A stretch of DNA of 64,000 nucleotides from Nematopogon swammerdamellus (GCA_946902875.1 OX336336.1:3442545-3506544); one strand, 5' to 3'; counted from the stretch's first letter, positions 41,205-51,870 are shown. Notes: generated by a model from the letters alone, not told the origin. A program made the numbers and translations.

Positions 41205-41317
41205 ATGGCTTCTGTTAATAGTGGCAGTGGCAATTTATGTGCAGTAGATGGATGTAAATCCAGCAAGAGGAGAGATAAAAATCTCTCTTTTTTCCATTTA
41301 CCTGCTGATGAAGAAAT
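41205..41317 (+). CDS. THAP-type zinc-finger first exon, copy 2
   Basis: ATG opens MASVNSGSGN then LCAVDGCKSSKRRDKNLSFF then HLPADEEM, ending at a donor AAAT|GTGAGC (41318). C-x4-C followed by F-x-x-L-P fits the first half of a THAP C2CH domain better than any other small motif. It differs from the exon at 27637 in sequence and length, so they are not recent duplicates. The next bases are a repeat (41360 on), and no second exon was found. It may belong to a P-element-like transposase or a domesticated gene. Confidence 0.55.
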
Positions 41318-41359
41318 GTGAGCATATTGTTTTTGTTGAGCAATAATTACCTATTCTAA

Positions 41360-41568
41360 AAAACCGGACAAGTGCGAGTCGGACTCGCACACGAAGGGTT
41401 CCGTACCACCGTACAAGATTTAACACTATGTAGGTACTTTATTTTTATATTTTTACTATTTCTTGTTATAGCGGTAATAGAAATACAGCCCGCTGACAGA
41501 CGGACGGACGGCGGGGCTTAGTAATATGGTCCCGTGGCACCCTTTGGTACGGAACACTAAAAATGGTA
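41360..41568 (+). repeat. GGCCAAGTGCGAG-family repeat, shortened
   Basis: Both ends are present (CCGGACAAGTGCGAGTCGGA and GGTACGGAACACTAAAAA) with about half the usual middle missing. Confidence 0.75.
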
Positions 41569-42639
41569 GGTAGATAGGTATTTTTGTTTATGTTGTGTTA
41601 AATAAGTCCGCCTTCTGCCAAGCAGAAAGGTGTATGTAAAGGTCGACTGGAAGTAATTGCCGCCGGCAATAAGTCCGGCTTCGCTTGGCAGATGTATTTT
41701 TAATCTATACCGAATAAAATCGGTTAGATAAGCATGCGTACAGGTAACAATAATAACATTACAGGGGTAGTAGGTAGGTAGGATTACCTGAAGTATTTTC
41801 GGGCTGAACTAATTTCTTCCTTTAATATATTTTAACGAGGGCGAAGCCGCGGTCTAAAACTAGTAGTAGCCTATATGTTAAACAAAAAAAAAATTGGTAC
41901 CTATCTAACAGTAAAAAAACATTTTTAAATCTGTGCTGCAGCTCGCGAACAAACATTCACACATATTTCCTCTTTACAATATAATAATATTAAAGATTGT
42001 GTAATGCATTGATATTTTTATCGAAAGTAGCAGCCCTAACGTCACCGAATTTGCTTCAAGGCCCCGCGTCCGCGCGCAGCTGCAAAGCAATAATCACTTT
42101 ACGCTCTTTCGTTTAGGTACATTTTCGCACGCAGCGACTGGCGTCGTAAAAGTTTAGGCTATTAAAGCCGAAGGTACGTAACTTTTTCTATGGAGAGATT
42201 CATCTGTTACGAAGTAACTATTTAGTAATCTGTGACGGAGCGCCAGTGTGCGACGTTCCTTATTTGTCACATCACTACTTTCTTCGTGCACATAACAATA
42301 TTTCCTCCGTTTTCAACGAAAGAGAAAACCCAACGGGCTATTACAGCGATTCATGAACCGAGCTATGTACGAACGCGGGCTATTTGTGTGCGCGCGGACC
42401 AGGAAAGTGACCACTTAAGTCGGTGAAAAGGTACTCTTTTAACAGCGAACCTTGACTTGATGACACGATACAAGTTGTAGAAATGTATTGCAAAATTACA
42501 ACTGTTCGGCATTTTTTTACAGCCCCACTGCATCTCTCCTCGTACATGTTGTAAAAAGGCTACTAAGGGATAAGGGCATGCTGCAGTGCTAAAGGGCGAC
42601 AGGTTGGCCACATCTCACCTTGGCGCCGAGTCGTCGAGC
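41569..42639. other. Intergenic with Helitron end and short repeat
   Basis: 41810-41863 ends GGGCGAAGCCGCGGTCTAAA then ACTAG, a Helitron 3' end. 42115-42235 matches 2855-2975. 42520-42610 has the GAGAGATGCAG/AAGGGATAAGG edge of another repeat. No gene. Confidence 0.5.
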
Positions 42640-42810
42640 AGGTTTTTTTTATTGATAGCGCGACATGTGGAGCCTAGCCACCCATAAGGTGTCTAATGAC
42701 GCCCATGGACATTCGGTCGTATGCGGGGGTTACAAATGCCATGCCGGCCTCACAGGTGCCTAATCACGCCCCTCTTGAACGACCCGAGACTGTACTTGGG
42801 GGGAAATACA
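42640..42810 (-). pseudogene. LINE reverse transcriptase C-terminus (WNALP/FKxxV family)
   Basis: The minus strand ends YSLGSFKRGVI, GRHGICNPRIRPNVHGRH and a stop, then GGCTAGGCTCCACATGTCGC of the 3' untranslated part. Confidence 0.65.
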
Positions 42811-43316
42811 ATAAATCGGCAGGAGGGGGACCTCTAAGTAAATAAGCTCTGAGTTTTTATATTTTATTTACTTAGCGGTTCCCCGACTCCTTTAAGTAAG
42901 TAAACGGAAATTATTCTTGATTTTTCTATGCATCAGAGATTTTAAAATTTTTATTTAAGCTTTAAAAAAAACGCATTTAAATCTTTCCACTTTTTAAGAT
43001 ATTTAAATTTTCGATTACTTAATTACATACTTGATTACTTAATTACAAACATATCTAAGAATCATCCCGATTAAACCAGCTTTCTAATAAAAAATTCACA
43101 GATCTCGTGCATTACACGACCTTCGAGGTACATTGAAAATGAACTCAACAAAATAAAAAAAAAGTATTACATTTATATATTTTTTATTATTTTTCAAAAA
43201 CACAAGCAGCTTAAAAAAATGTAAACTAAAATTTAGACAGAAAAAGTGATAAGCTGACATTATGTCTAAGTAAAGTAACAAATTAATAAATATCAAATAT
43301 AAAAATATTATATACC
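42811..43316. other. AT-rich intergenic
   Basis: CACAGATCTCGTGCATTACA at 43096 matches 6939. Otherwise only AT-rich shadows of frames. Confidence 0.45.
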
Positions 43317-43369
43317 TAGGTTAGGTTAGAAGATGCGTCGCGTAGCGACGCATCTTCTAACCTAACCTA
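43317..43369. repeat. Perfect 25-bp-arm hairpin
   Basis: TAGGTTAGGTTAGAAGATGC plus GTCGC, the loop GTA, then the exact complement. (TTAGG) is the insect telomere unit and TAGGTTAGGTTAG holds two and a half copies of it, but this is too short to be telomeric. Confidence 0.9.
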
Positions 43370-43959
43370 TATGTATATTCCTATGCCTTCCTTCCACCTC
43401 TATCATCAGGACCCTGGAAATCATATATGACTAGAGTACTTGCGAAGACAAATCCAATGAGCCCAAACATGGTGGATTTATCATGTATAGTTTAGGAGTT
43501 CCTATGGCTTCCTTCCGGCTCCATACATTAATAACTTACCCATACAATTTCTTCGATCCCTCGAAAAATCTCACATGTCTAATACGGCAAACGAGGTGAT
43601 ATTAATCGCTCAGTCTATTAGTTTCAACATATTGTCTCATTTATTATATTCGACCGGCCACCTTACGGCGGCGCCTACACCACCGCTCCGAGCAGATATT
43701 AGTCCGCGCGCCGCACATACCTCCCGCGGTATTCAAAATTCCGCCGCATAAAGGATAAGCTACAGCCTAGACCGTGAGAGATAGCGAGGTCCCGTTTTTT
43801 GCAAATTGTAGCCCAACTCAATACCCCGAGGGCTTTTTTCCATTTTTTCGATATCATTTTTCGTTTTCGAGAAATCGCCGATTCAATGAGAGAAGACACA
43901 AAAAAGTCACGTAAATTTTCGACATTTTTTTATTTTTTTTTAAAAGTTTATGACGTTTC
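43370..43959. other. Intergenic, no gene seen
   Basis: GAGCCCAAACATGG (43460) echoes the 130-bp minisatellite unit (GAGCCCAAACTCGAGG). The rest is unassigned. Confidence 0.4.
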
Positions 43960-44240
43960 CAAAATTTTTTAAGCCATATTGTAGCCCTCGCCGAGACGCA
44001 TCTTTTGACATCGCTGAGACCCAATCATCGACGTAGCTGTAAAATTCACGACACCAGGGCGATGTCGCACTTTTCCTTGAAATGGGTGCCCCACCAACGC
44101 GATCGAAAAAACATTTTCAATATTAAAAAACCGCATGCAAATCGGTCCATCCGTTTGGGAGCTACGATGCCACAGACAGACACACCCATACACATGCCCT
44201 CACACGTTAAACTTTAACACCCCTCCGTTTGCGTCGTCGG
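43960..44240 (+). repeat. Repeat ending GTCGTCGGGGGTTAAAAA
   Basis: TGTAGCCCTCGCCGAGACGC, AAACTCACGACACCAGGGCG-type words and ACAGACAGACACACCCATAC lead to the GGGGGTTAAAAA end. The 5' half recurs at 63710-63830. Confidence 0.6.
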
Positions 44241-44259
44241 GGGTTAAAAATGTATTTCA

Positions 44260-45490
44260 AGAACAGAATGAACAAGACAATTTTTCTAAGCGATTGTATT
44301 TCGTTTCTCCACGATTTCGTCTGGCCGATTCCAACTTATATTCGACAAGAAATCAATCAAATAATCTAACGCCCTACTTAACGCTTCCGATATTGCCTCT
44401 CCAACAGTGAAGGCGCTCGCTGATCGATGACTCTTCACAAACTAATAGCAGCGAATTAATTAATTGCTGACGATCATGTCAGAAAACTATCGTATAAAGG
44501 CCACCAAAAACCGCGGATACGTACGATATGTTGAAATCGACGAAGTGTCAACGATATAGAATCAGAGATACTTACGTCGAACTAAGAACAGATGAACAAG
44601 ACACATTTTTCTAAGCGACTATATTTCGTTTCTCTACGATTTCGTCTGCCCGATTCCAACTTATATTCGACAAGAAATCAATCAAATAATCTAACGCCCT
44701 TAAGGTGACTAGGCTGTGTCTGACTCGAATTTAAAGAAGTTTACCATCAATATTACTCACCTGACAGATTCAGTTTTAATATATGTAATACTTCAATGAT
44801 CAGCGCAGATCGATAGATTTTTGAAAACACGATTTGATTAACTTCGCTCGATAGAAAATAATCGTGAGCATGCCTCTGAATTTAGTTAAGTATAAAAACG
44901 TATTTAAGGCAACGTGACCAAATCAAGGCTTTGGAAAAAATATGTTTTATCTGTTGAATATACATATATCTAAATCCGTAGCTTTTTACTTTTTTGTTTC
45001 GATCCGTAGTTTTGGAATAAAAAATTTTGATTGATTGATTGTGTTGCATTTCATCCTACCCCAACCAGCGAAAGCGGCGCGATTCTATTCTGTGGCGGCG
45101 CCTTGAACGAATAGGTGAATACGAGTTGACAGGGCCTTAACGCTTCCGATATTGCTTCTCCAACAGTGAAGGCGCTCGCTGATCGATGAATCTTCACAAA
45201 CTAAGGCCCACTTGCACCAACACAAATTTAATATATAAACCAGTTTAACTCGTTAAGCTAGCACCCGTTGACTGTGGGAACCGCGTTTAAATCCATAACT
45301 CGCTACTTAACTTTAAACTCGTGTTGGTGCAAGTGGGCCTAATAGCCGCGAATTAATTAATTGCTGACGATCATGTCAGAAAACTATCGTATAAAGGCCG
45401 CCAAAAACAGCGGATACGTACGATATGTTGAGATCGACGAAGTGTCAACGGCCTAGAATCAGAGATACATCGGACTAAGAACAGGTGAAA
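44260..45490 (+). repeat. 332-bp tandem duplication with partial and displaced copies
   Basis: Unit: GAACAAGACAATTTTTCTAA, CGATTCCAACTTATATTCGA, AACGCTTCCGATATTGC, GAAAACTATCGTATAAAGGC, GATATGTTGAAATCGACGAA. Copy 1 is 44262-44590. A 107-base partial copy starts at 44594. A third covers 45137-45490 and has a MITE inside. TATAAAGGCC in copies 1 and 3 is a TATA-like word. No protein is evident. Confidence 0.8.
45205..45339. mobile_element. PIF/Harbinger-like MITE (135 bp)
   Basis: The ends GGCCCACTTGCACCAACAC and its exact complement form a 19-bp terminal inverted repeat. TAA precedes (45202-45204) and follows (45340-45342). The sister unit at 44430 reads AACTAATAGC with a single TAA, so this is a true filled/empty pair and the 3-bp TWA duplication is directly shown. 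No coding capacity. Confidence 0.9.
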
Positions 45491-45835
45491 TAAAAAAAAC
45501 GGCAAATTGCGAGTCGCACTCGCGCACGGAGAGTTCTCTACCATCACGTGATTGGCCGGTTTTAATAATACGTTGTTTTACGTTAGAGTTTGCACTATAA
45601 TCACACAAAGTGTTGTCGCTTTTATGTAATACTGTCGTTACGACAGAGTAAAAACAAACAAAATTAAAACCCCTTGAGAGAACACTTTTCTTGAATGAGT
45701 TTTTTTTTTACTTTTTTTTATTATTAGTTAGGATATCGGCCATGGCCATAACACATGTTCGGTGACAATTTCAATCGGCTACCCGGTTCAACAGACGGAC
45801 CGACGGCGTACGCTTCCATACAGGTACGGAACCCT
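45491..45835 (+). repeat. GGCCAAGTGCGAG-family repeat, diverged, interrupted
   Basis: 5' piece at 45498-45560 (CGGCAAATTGCGAGTCGCAC) and 3' piece at 45720-45830 (GGATATCGGCCATGGCC, TACGGAACCCTCC) with unrelated AT-rich sequence between. Confidence 0.55.
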
Positions 45836-45969
45836 CCTCCCTCGATTCCTGCCTTTACGTAATAAAATATTTATATTTGCTTATAAACAAGTCAGTTCCT
45901 GTATCAATTGTGTTTTACTTATACCGTCATAGTTTATTAGTACATACATACATACTACACGCTGAATGA

Positions 45970-46400
45970 AATGAAATGAAATGAAAATATACTTTATTGC
46001 ACAAAAAGTGACAAAAGGCGGACTTAAAGCCTAAGGGCATTATCTGCCAGTCATACCTAGGATTGTGAGTAGGGTAGATGGGTAGTTCGGAAAATTAAAT
46101 GAGAGATTTTTTTTGCTGTATCCCGAAAATCGGGGTTACCAGAGTAATTGGAGTTGTGCTGGATGTACTTTTGTAAATTACAGCACAACACCGACCACCA
46201 CGCTTACCAAAATATTAGGACAAGATAACTATCAAGCAGCAAGTAAGGCACGAAGACCCACCTGCTGCATGACTCGGTGGAAGGACCGTGCCAACGTGGC
46301 TAACCTGTCGCCCTTTAGCAGTGGCATCTTGTCCCTATCCCTTAGTCGCCTTTTACGTCATGCACCGGGAGAGATGCAGTGGGGCTATTCATTTTAATTA
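45970..46400 (-). repeat. LINE 3' end followed by GTGTTGTGCTG-family repeat
   Basis: 45970-46060 is the complement of the LINE end at 1887 (TTTATTGCACAAAAAGTGAC, CGGACTTAAAGCC). 46105-46400 has CCCGAAAATCGGGGTTACCA, AATTACAGCACAACACCGAC, ATATTAGGACAAGATAACTA and GGGAGAGATGCAGTGGGGCT. The 94-codon frame over it is a shadow. Confidence 0.65.
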
Positions 46401-46556
46401 CCGGCCTCATACGGTTCTTAAAAATATTATTTCTAACCTACGAGTATTATTTTATAAAATTAAATATTATTTCATTAATATTTCATAGCGCTATTATTTA
46501 TTGACTGCTTTCGCGATATTTTATTAAAAATGAAAGTAAAATTAAAAAAATATAAA

Positions 46557-46997
46557 AACCGCCTTCAAAAATGTATGAAATAAAAAAATTAAAATTTAAC
46601 CCTAGAGTTGAAGGCGGTCGGTTATTTTTGCTTGCTTTAGCACCGCACCGCCTTCAACTCTAGGGTTCGATTTTTATTTTTTTATTTCATACATTTTTGA
46701 AGGCGGTTTTTATATTTTTTTAAATAGTTTTTTATTTCACAGTTTTTTTAGTAATTTTTATTTGCTATTAATGTACTCGGCGGAATCGCTCGGCCTTCGG
46801 CCTCGCGATTCCGCCTCGCTTTCCAATCCGATCTTGACCAAAAAAATGGGACCACCTTGGAGCTAGACTGAACCGAACACAAAAAGAATCATCGAAATCG
46901 GTTCACAATTGGGGAAGATATTGCCGAACATACATAAAAAAAATACATACAGCCGAACATAGATCCTATTATATTATCCTCCTTTTTTGAAGTCGGA
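46557..46997. mobile_element. Hairpin MITE, copy 3
   Basis: As at 33644-34073, including the CGGAATCGCTCGGCCTTCGG insertion, with a slightly altered right end (AGTCGGATAA) and an extra ATCCTATTATATT near it. Confidence 0.78.
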
Positions 46998-46999
46998 TA

Positions 47000-47309
47000 A
47001 TAATAAACTACCCTATGTGTGCGCTATATAGATCGATGATGTTGTCGAGACGCGACCGCACGGAGACAGTAAAATTATAATAATAGCTATCTGAAGTCAT
47101 CGACTCCGATCACATTTCTCCGTGATGTAGGATACAAACAAACATGCGTAATGTCGACACTCAATGTAGGTATACGTATTGTTCTATATCGGCATTGATA
47201 TCGTATTATATAATAATATCGACACCTGATACACTTAATTAATAAGTCTTCGTAGTCAGAACTCTCGGTAAAAGTAATCTTGATCTCAAGTTTTTTTTTT
47301 ATTGACAGC
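47000..47309. other. Intergenic, no gene seen
   Basis: AT-rich; the long minus-strand frame here is only the runover of the LINE fragment that follows. Confidence 0.5.
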
Positions 47310-47535
47310 GCGAAATATGGCCCGAGCCTATGGACATTCGGTCGTATGCGGGGGTTGCGAAAGCCATGCCGGCCTGACAGCTGTCCATTCACGCCCCTCT
47401 TGAAGGACCCGAGACTGTACTTGGGGGGAAATATATGAGCAGGAAGAGCGTTCCAGAGTTTACCAGTTCTGTAGAGGAAAGATCTGCAGAATCGATTTGT
47501 CCATATCGTTTTCGAGTCCAGCGTGTAGGGATGCA
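47310..47535 (-). pseudogene. LINE reverse transcriptase C-terminus (WNALP/FKxxV family), best copy
   Basis: The minus strand reads LHPYTLDSKTIWTNRFCRSF, LYRTGKLWNALPAHIFPPKY, SLGSFKRGVNGQLSGRHGFR, RNPRIRPNVHRLGP. It is uninterrupted across the whole block, with the stop replaced by read-through into flanking sequence. Nothing of the polymerase domain is present. Confidence 0.8.
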
Positions 47536-47589
47536 ATGCAATAGTGTAGATAGCAAATGCAATAGTGTAGATAGTCACTAAAATACTTC

Positions 47590-47825
47590 CTTTACCTATA
47601 ATAAAATCCAACGTCTGCTTTCTGTCTGAGTGTCTGAGTGTCTGAGTGTATGTCTGTCTGTCCGCTTATAACTCGAGAACCACTGAACCGATTTTAATAA
47701 AAAAAATTCTACGGATAGCTTGATTCTTCCCATCAACTATAGGCTACTTACTATCACGCTAAATGGCTTATGAGGTTAGCAGTGAAGTGAAATATGAGAG
47801 CGGGCGGAGCAGCGGGCACACCTAG
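47590..47825 (+). mobile_element. Non-autonomous Helitron-like element
   Basis: Contains TCCAACGTCTGCTTTCTGTC with (TGTCTGAG) repeats, ATAACTCGAGAACCACTGAA, CCGATTTTAATAAAA and the end GCGGGCGGAGCAGCGGGCAC then ACCTAG before T. The 5' edge is only approximate. Confidence 0.6.
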
Positions 47826-47889
47826 TAAATATATAAATGGAATGGAATAAATAAATGGAACCAAGGTCCGAGTATGGTTCCATTTACAA

Positions 47890-48122
47890 ACTCTCGCACG
47901 ATTCTCTAAATCGTTCTTGTGTCGCACTGCAAAGACACTGGAATGGATTTCCGGGGAATATCTTTCTCATACTCCGAAAATTCACGGATCTTCGAATCGA
48001 GCCTTTCCCGAGCGACTTTAGTCCGCCTTCAAGCCGGATTGGCACCTCCACGGGAGTGAAATTAGCTGCGGCGCCTGAGGGATGGTCCGACCTCCATCAC
48101 AGAGACCCAGTTCGGATGCAAT
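47890..48122 (+). pseudogene. LINE reverse transcriptase C-terminus (FLCRTAK family), frameshifted
   Basis: One frame reads ARFSKSFLCRTAKTLEWISG; the continuing WNGFPGNIF part is in a neighbouring frame. The remainder (PSDFSPPSSRIGTS) is the decayed end. Confidence 0.55.
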
Positions 48123-48149
48123 GAAAAAAATAACTATAAATAATATAAT

Positions 48150-48440
48150 ATCCCAGCAATCGGGGTAAACAGAGTAATCGGTGTTGTGCTGCACGTACTC
48201 TTGTAAATTATAGCGCAACACCGACCTCCACGTTTAGCAAAGTAGGTATTCGGACAAGATAATAACATCAAGCAGCAAGTATAAGGCATGCCATGCAGAC
48301 CCACCTGCTGGCATGATTCGGTGGAAGGGCCGTACCAAGGTGAGAGGTGACTTGCCTGTCGCCCTTAGCACGGCACCGGGTCCTTCCACCTTAGTCGCCT
48401 TTTACATTATGCAGTGGTATTTTTTTAAGTACCACCGACC
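48150..48440 (+). repeat. GTGTTGTGCTG-family repeat
   Basis: CCCAGCAATCGGGGTAAACA, GTGTTGTGCTGCACGTACTC, GACAAGATAATAACATCAAG, ACCCACCTGCTGGCATGATT and ACGGCACCGGGTCC are present in the same order as at 46105-46400. Confidence 0.65.
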
Positions 48441-48726
48441 GCGGTACATTCTAGAATGCAATTTGAAAAGGAACAGACGAACGCGGTTGTAACTCTCAGT
48501 AGTCAAATTACTAGTTGACCTTTCAATCGTGTTTCAATCGTTTCACCTGTCGCCCTTCCACCCGTCGACCTAGCTCCGCGCGCCCCTCCGTATGTTTAGC
48601 GTCACATTTATAGCCCTTTCTCCAGCACAGCGTGAGCGTGAGCAATGAAGTGAAAACTAATTCGCTACTGTATGCCTTTACTCTGCACTTCGGACCAGTT
48701 CCAAGTATATATTTGCAACATTCACT
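48441..48726. other. Intergenic, no gene seen
   Basis: No coding frame; CACCTGTCGCCCTTCCACCC near 48545 may be repeat-derived. Confidence 0.4.
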
Positions 48727-48957
48727 CTTCTTACTTACTAGGTGGTAGGGTTTAACCCGTCCGGGTTGGTTGAAAGAAAGGTCTTTCGAAGCGGCTATGT
48801 AAATAGTTCGTTTTTTCCGTCCAGTTCAGTGTAGCCGGCACGACCGAAGGGAAGGGCATGGCACCTAGTTCACCAAGGTGTTATGGGCTGACATCACGGA
48901 TGTTGTAGATATATATAGATGATGTAGCCAACCGTGTAAGTTTCCAAAAAAAAAAAT
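48727..48957 (+). mobile_element. SINE-A copy, 3' two thirds
   Basis: Body from TTACTAGGTGGTAGGGTTTA, with a deletion removing TACCACCGCACTGA. The tail has a TATATATAGATGATG expansion before GTAGCCAACCGTGT. Confidence 0.8.
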
Positions 48958-49029
48958 TTTTTCATTATTATTAGATTTTCATATATATTAATGAAATACT
49001 TACTTAGTAGATTTTTTTTATAGAAAGCC

Positions 49030-49209
49030 ATGTGACATGAAAGACTGTGGCGCCGAGCCACCCATTAGGTGTCTAAGGACGCCCATGGGCATTCGGTCGT
49101 ATGCGGGGGTTGCGAACATGCCGGCCTGACAGGTACCTGCTTGATTCATGCTCCTCTTCAAGGACCCGAGACTGTACTTGGGGGGAAATATATGGGCAGG
49201 GAGAGCGTT
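49030..49209 (-). pseudogene. LINE reverse transcriptase C-terminus (WNALP/FKxxV family)
   Basis: NALPAHIFPPKYSLGSLKRS and the following block are readable on the minus strand; the upstream side is cut by the repeat starting at 49210. Confidence 0.7.
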
Positions 49210-49377
49210 CATATCCGCCATAATAACACATATTTTGTGAAAATTTCAACCTGCTACCTATTACGGTTCAAGAGATACAGCCCTCGGACAGACAGACGGA
49301 CAGACAGACAGACAAGCAGACAGACGGCGTAGGCTTCGGCGTACGTTTCCGTATGGATTGGATACGGAACCCTAAAA
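49210..49377 (+). repeat. GGCCAAGTGCGAG-family repeat, 3' part
   Basis: CATATCCGCCATAATAACAC through the GACA tract (49288-49325) to GGATACGGAACCCTAAAAAG. Confidence 0.75.
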
Positions 49378-49649
49378 AGCAAAATAATCATTCAGGTTTC
49401 ATACAAAAACTTGAAATTAGCCAGTTTGTGTGGAATCTAGCTTTTACCACTTTAGTATCTGACGAAATTGCACTTTACATTCAAAGTTCCAAAGAGCTTT
49501 TGAAATTTCTCATAAGAGAATCTCATTTCATACTTTAATGTGTGGCCATTATGACGATAAAAGTTTGCAGATAAATATAGTGAAACGAAATCAACATTTT
49601 ATTAGATACTACCGCAGCATAAAAAAATTAATAAAAGCCTAAGGTTGCA
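49378..49649. other. Intergenic, no gene seen
   Basis: A 61-codon frame at 49353 has no recognised domain. Confidence 0.4.
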
Positions 49650-50145
49650 CTCCGGGTGTGCCGGCAGAAGTGAAAACTTAAACATCAACGTTGTGTATTT
49701 TTGAATATGTTGGAATGGTTAGGGAATAATTTCGCACGAATTGATTTATTTATCAGTATAAAAGTACTATCATTTATGTGGTAAAATACAATATTCATTT
49801 ATTGCGCTATCGTAGACAAACATGACAATTTATATTACATAAAAAAATTAACACTACACAACTATTATAATTATTTTACATCAAAAAGTTTATTTTTCAG
49901 AAAAATCAACTTTCATCCATAATTTAAAAGAATCTTACGCTTTTTCGATCAGGCTACGGATCTGACGCGAGTTTAACAATTTTTACCCATCTAAAAAAAG
50001 TGCCAAGCGCCGCTAAAGAAGTTTCGAATCTTACGCTTTTTCGATCAGGCTACGGATCTGACGCGAGATCCGACGCGAGTTTAACATTTTTTACCCATCT
50101 AAAAAAAGCGTCAAGCGCCGCTAAAGAAGTTTTCACTTAAAAAAT
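49650..50145 (-). mobile_element. MITE-like element C, copy 2 (uninterrupted)
   Basis: Reverse of 33229-34168. TTGATTTATTTATCAGTATA at about 49741 is the unoccupied form of the site filled by the hairpin MITE in copy 1. The 120-bp doubling is at 49925-50135. GGTTGCACTCCGGGTGTGCC marks its outer end. Confidence 0.8.
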
Positions 50146-50254
50146 TGTATAATGCTCGACAACGAAACACGAAGGAAATAACAAGGAAAGTTGAGCGAAA
50201 TTACTGTAGTCGGGCTATCTGTCTTTTCGAATCCTTTTACACGCCCGACTTTTT

Positions 50255-50375
50255 TTTTTTTATGGTTACTGACACGGATGGCTACAATCACCGGACGGAC
50301 GGTGTTATGGGCTGACATCACGGACAACATCCGTGATGTCAGCCCATAACACCGGGTGAACTTGGTGCCACTACT
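50255..50375 (-). mobile_element. SINE-A tail turned into a palindrome
   Basis: CGGTGTTATGGGCTGACATC then ACGGA, five bases, then the exact complement and on to GGGTGAACTTGGTGCC. The tail is duplicated in inverse, probably by template switching or fusion of two copies. Confidence 0.8.
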
Positions 50376-50519
50376 GCATTTTCGATCATATTTCGGCGAC
50401 GGCGAAGAGCGCTTTCATCGAGAATATTTATTGTTACCCTGAAGCTTGGCCTTCAGAATCGCTCTTAGTTACTTACTTTCTTCGAAAAGGTTTATCATTT
50501 ACCTCAATGCAGCTCGGCC

Positions 50520-50592
50520 TTCTTTCTTTCTTACTTACTTTCTTCTTTTTAAATACGAATTCCACGCGAGCGAAGCCGCGGGCAAACGCTAG
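50520..50592 (+). mobile_element. Helitron 3' end fragment
   Basis: TTCTTTTTAAATACGAATTC, CACGCGAGCGAAGCCGCGGG, CAAACGCTAG before T. Confidence 0.65.
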
Positions 50593-50599
50593 TTAATAA

Positions 50600-50690
50600 A
50601 TAATTGAGTTGAAGGCGGTACAAAAGCACACCATCAAATTGATAGATGAAGCCCTTTTGTGCTTTTGTACCACCTTCAACTCAATTATTT
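50600..50690. repeat. Hairpin with about 32-bp arms
   Basis: AATTGAGTTGAAGGCGGTAC then AAAAGCACA, a loop of about 28, then the complement with one change (ACCACCTTCAACTCAATT). GTTGAAGGCGGT is shared with the hairpin MITE. Confidence 0.8.
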
Positions 50691-51059
50691 AATGATTTTG
50701 ATTTTAGTTCTAAGTAGTTGTTTTTTAAAGTCGGTTCAGTGTTTTTTTAAAACGGTTTTTTGTACATAACGAGTGGGCTACTTTCGCATCCATACAGCTG
50801 TTGCCAAAGCGAACGCACCAAGTCGACCTTGTACGAACAGACGCATCTGTAAAATGTAACAGGTTTATGTACCTGCCTATATTCTCGCCCGGAGGACCAA
50901 CAATCCGGTCACGTGATCTTATGCGTACAGAGTGTTCCAACACAAACCATTTGAGTTTGTTAGATGCGTAAAGGACCCAAGCGGATCCACCGGGCGCTAA
51001 CTCGCTCGCTTCCTAGCACTTAGTCTGTCCTGCAGGTAGTATCATGGACGCTGCTGCTT
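50691..51059. other. Intergenic, no gene seen
   Basis: No supported coding frame. Confidence 0.4.
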
Positions 51060-51382
51060 GTCATCCTAGGTAGCTCAATGGTGCGGTTGGTCGACTGTTG
51101 TTAAGCACACCTGGGCGCGGTCAATACTTGTATGGGTGACCGCTCGACCGTTGGAAGCTGACCGTGGTTCGGATTCCACGTAAAACGGTAAGTGCCTTCT
51201 CTTCTTATCTTACTAGGTGGCAGGGTTTATTCCGCCCGGGATAATACCATCGCACTGAATGAAACGTCGGTCGAAACGGCTATGTAAAGAGTTTGTGTTT
51301 GAGTTGTGACCCGTGTTGTGGGCTGACATCACGGATGTTGTAGGTGATGTAGCCAACCGTGTTAATTTCCATAAAAAAAAAG
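51060..51382 (+). mobile_element. SINE-A copy, nearly full, internal deletion
   Basis: Complete head with TTGTTAAGCACACCTGGGCG; about 60 bases between GTTTGTGTTT and GTTGTGGGCTGACATC are missing. Ends GTTAATTTCCATAAAAAAAA. Confidence 0.88.
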
Positions 51383-51399
51383 AAATTTGCTGCCCTTAT

Positions 51400-51650
51400 T
51401 CCTTGCCATCCAACCTATCTTCGCAGCACTCGCCGCAGAGAAACTGAGCAATTCTTTTGTTTTTGACATTGGGCTTGGGAGAACCCATCGGTTCTCAAAA
51501 TCGTTTCTCTGTCCCACCGCTAGGGTATGGAACTGTCTTCCGGCGAGTGTGTTTCCCGAATCCTTTAATCTGGGTGTCTTCAAACGTCGTATCAACGGGC
51601 TAGACAGCCTAGCAACAGTCCGACACTATGCTGGCATGGCGTCTCACTGA
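51400..51650 (+). pseudogene. LINE reverse transcriptase C-terminus (WNxLP/FKxxV family)
   Basis: HRFSKSFLCPTARVWNCLPA, SVFPESFNLGVFKRRINGLD to a TGA. Open for 87 codons, the only plus-strand intact example of this block besides 10118. Confidence 0.72.
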
Positions 51651-51739
51651 GCGTGGTTTTGCGAGGAGTGGTGTTTTTGGCTGTGTCGACTATACCATTT
51701 TTATGTAAACCAACATGGGTGGATGTGCCGAGAGACCAT

Positions 51740-51870
51740 TGGACCTGGAGAAATTCAACGTGCTACCTATTACGGTTCAAAGATATAGCCCTCGGACAGA
51801 CGGACAGCCAGACAGACAGACGGCGTAGGCTTAGTAATAGGATCCCGTACGACGGATACGGAACCCTAAA
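51740..51870 (+). repeat. GGCCAAGTGCGAG-family repeat, 3' end
   Basis: AATTCAACGTGCTACCTATT, AGATATAGCCCTCGGACAGA and GGATACGGAACCCTAAAAAC. Confidence 0.75.

Noticed and set aside
43317..43343. Telomeric (TTAGG) repeat
   Set aside because: Only two and a half units, inside a perfect hairpin.
33229..50145. 16-kb Polinton/Maverick bounded by the inverted copies at 33.2 and 49.6 kb
   Set aside because: Each copy is a short element with its own two ends, and no Polinton genes (polymerase B, integrase, capsid) lie between them.
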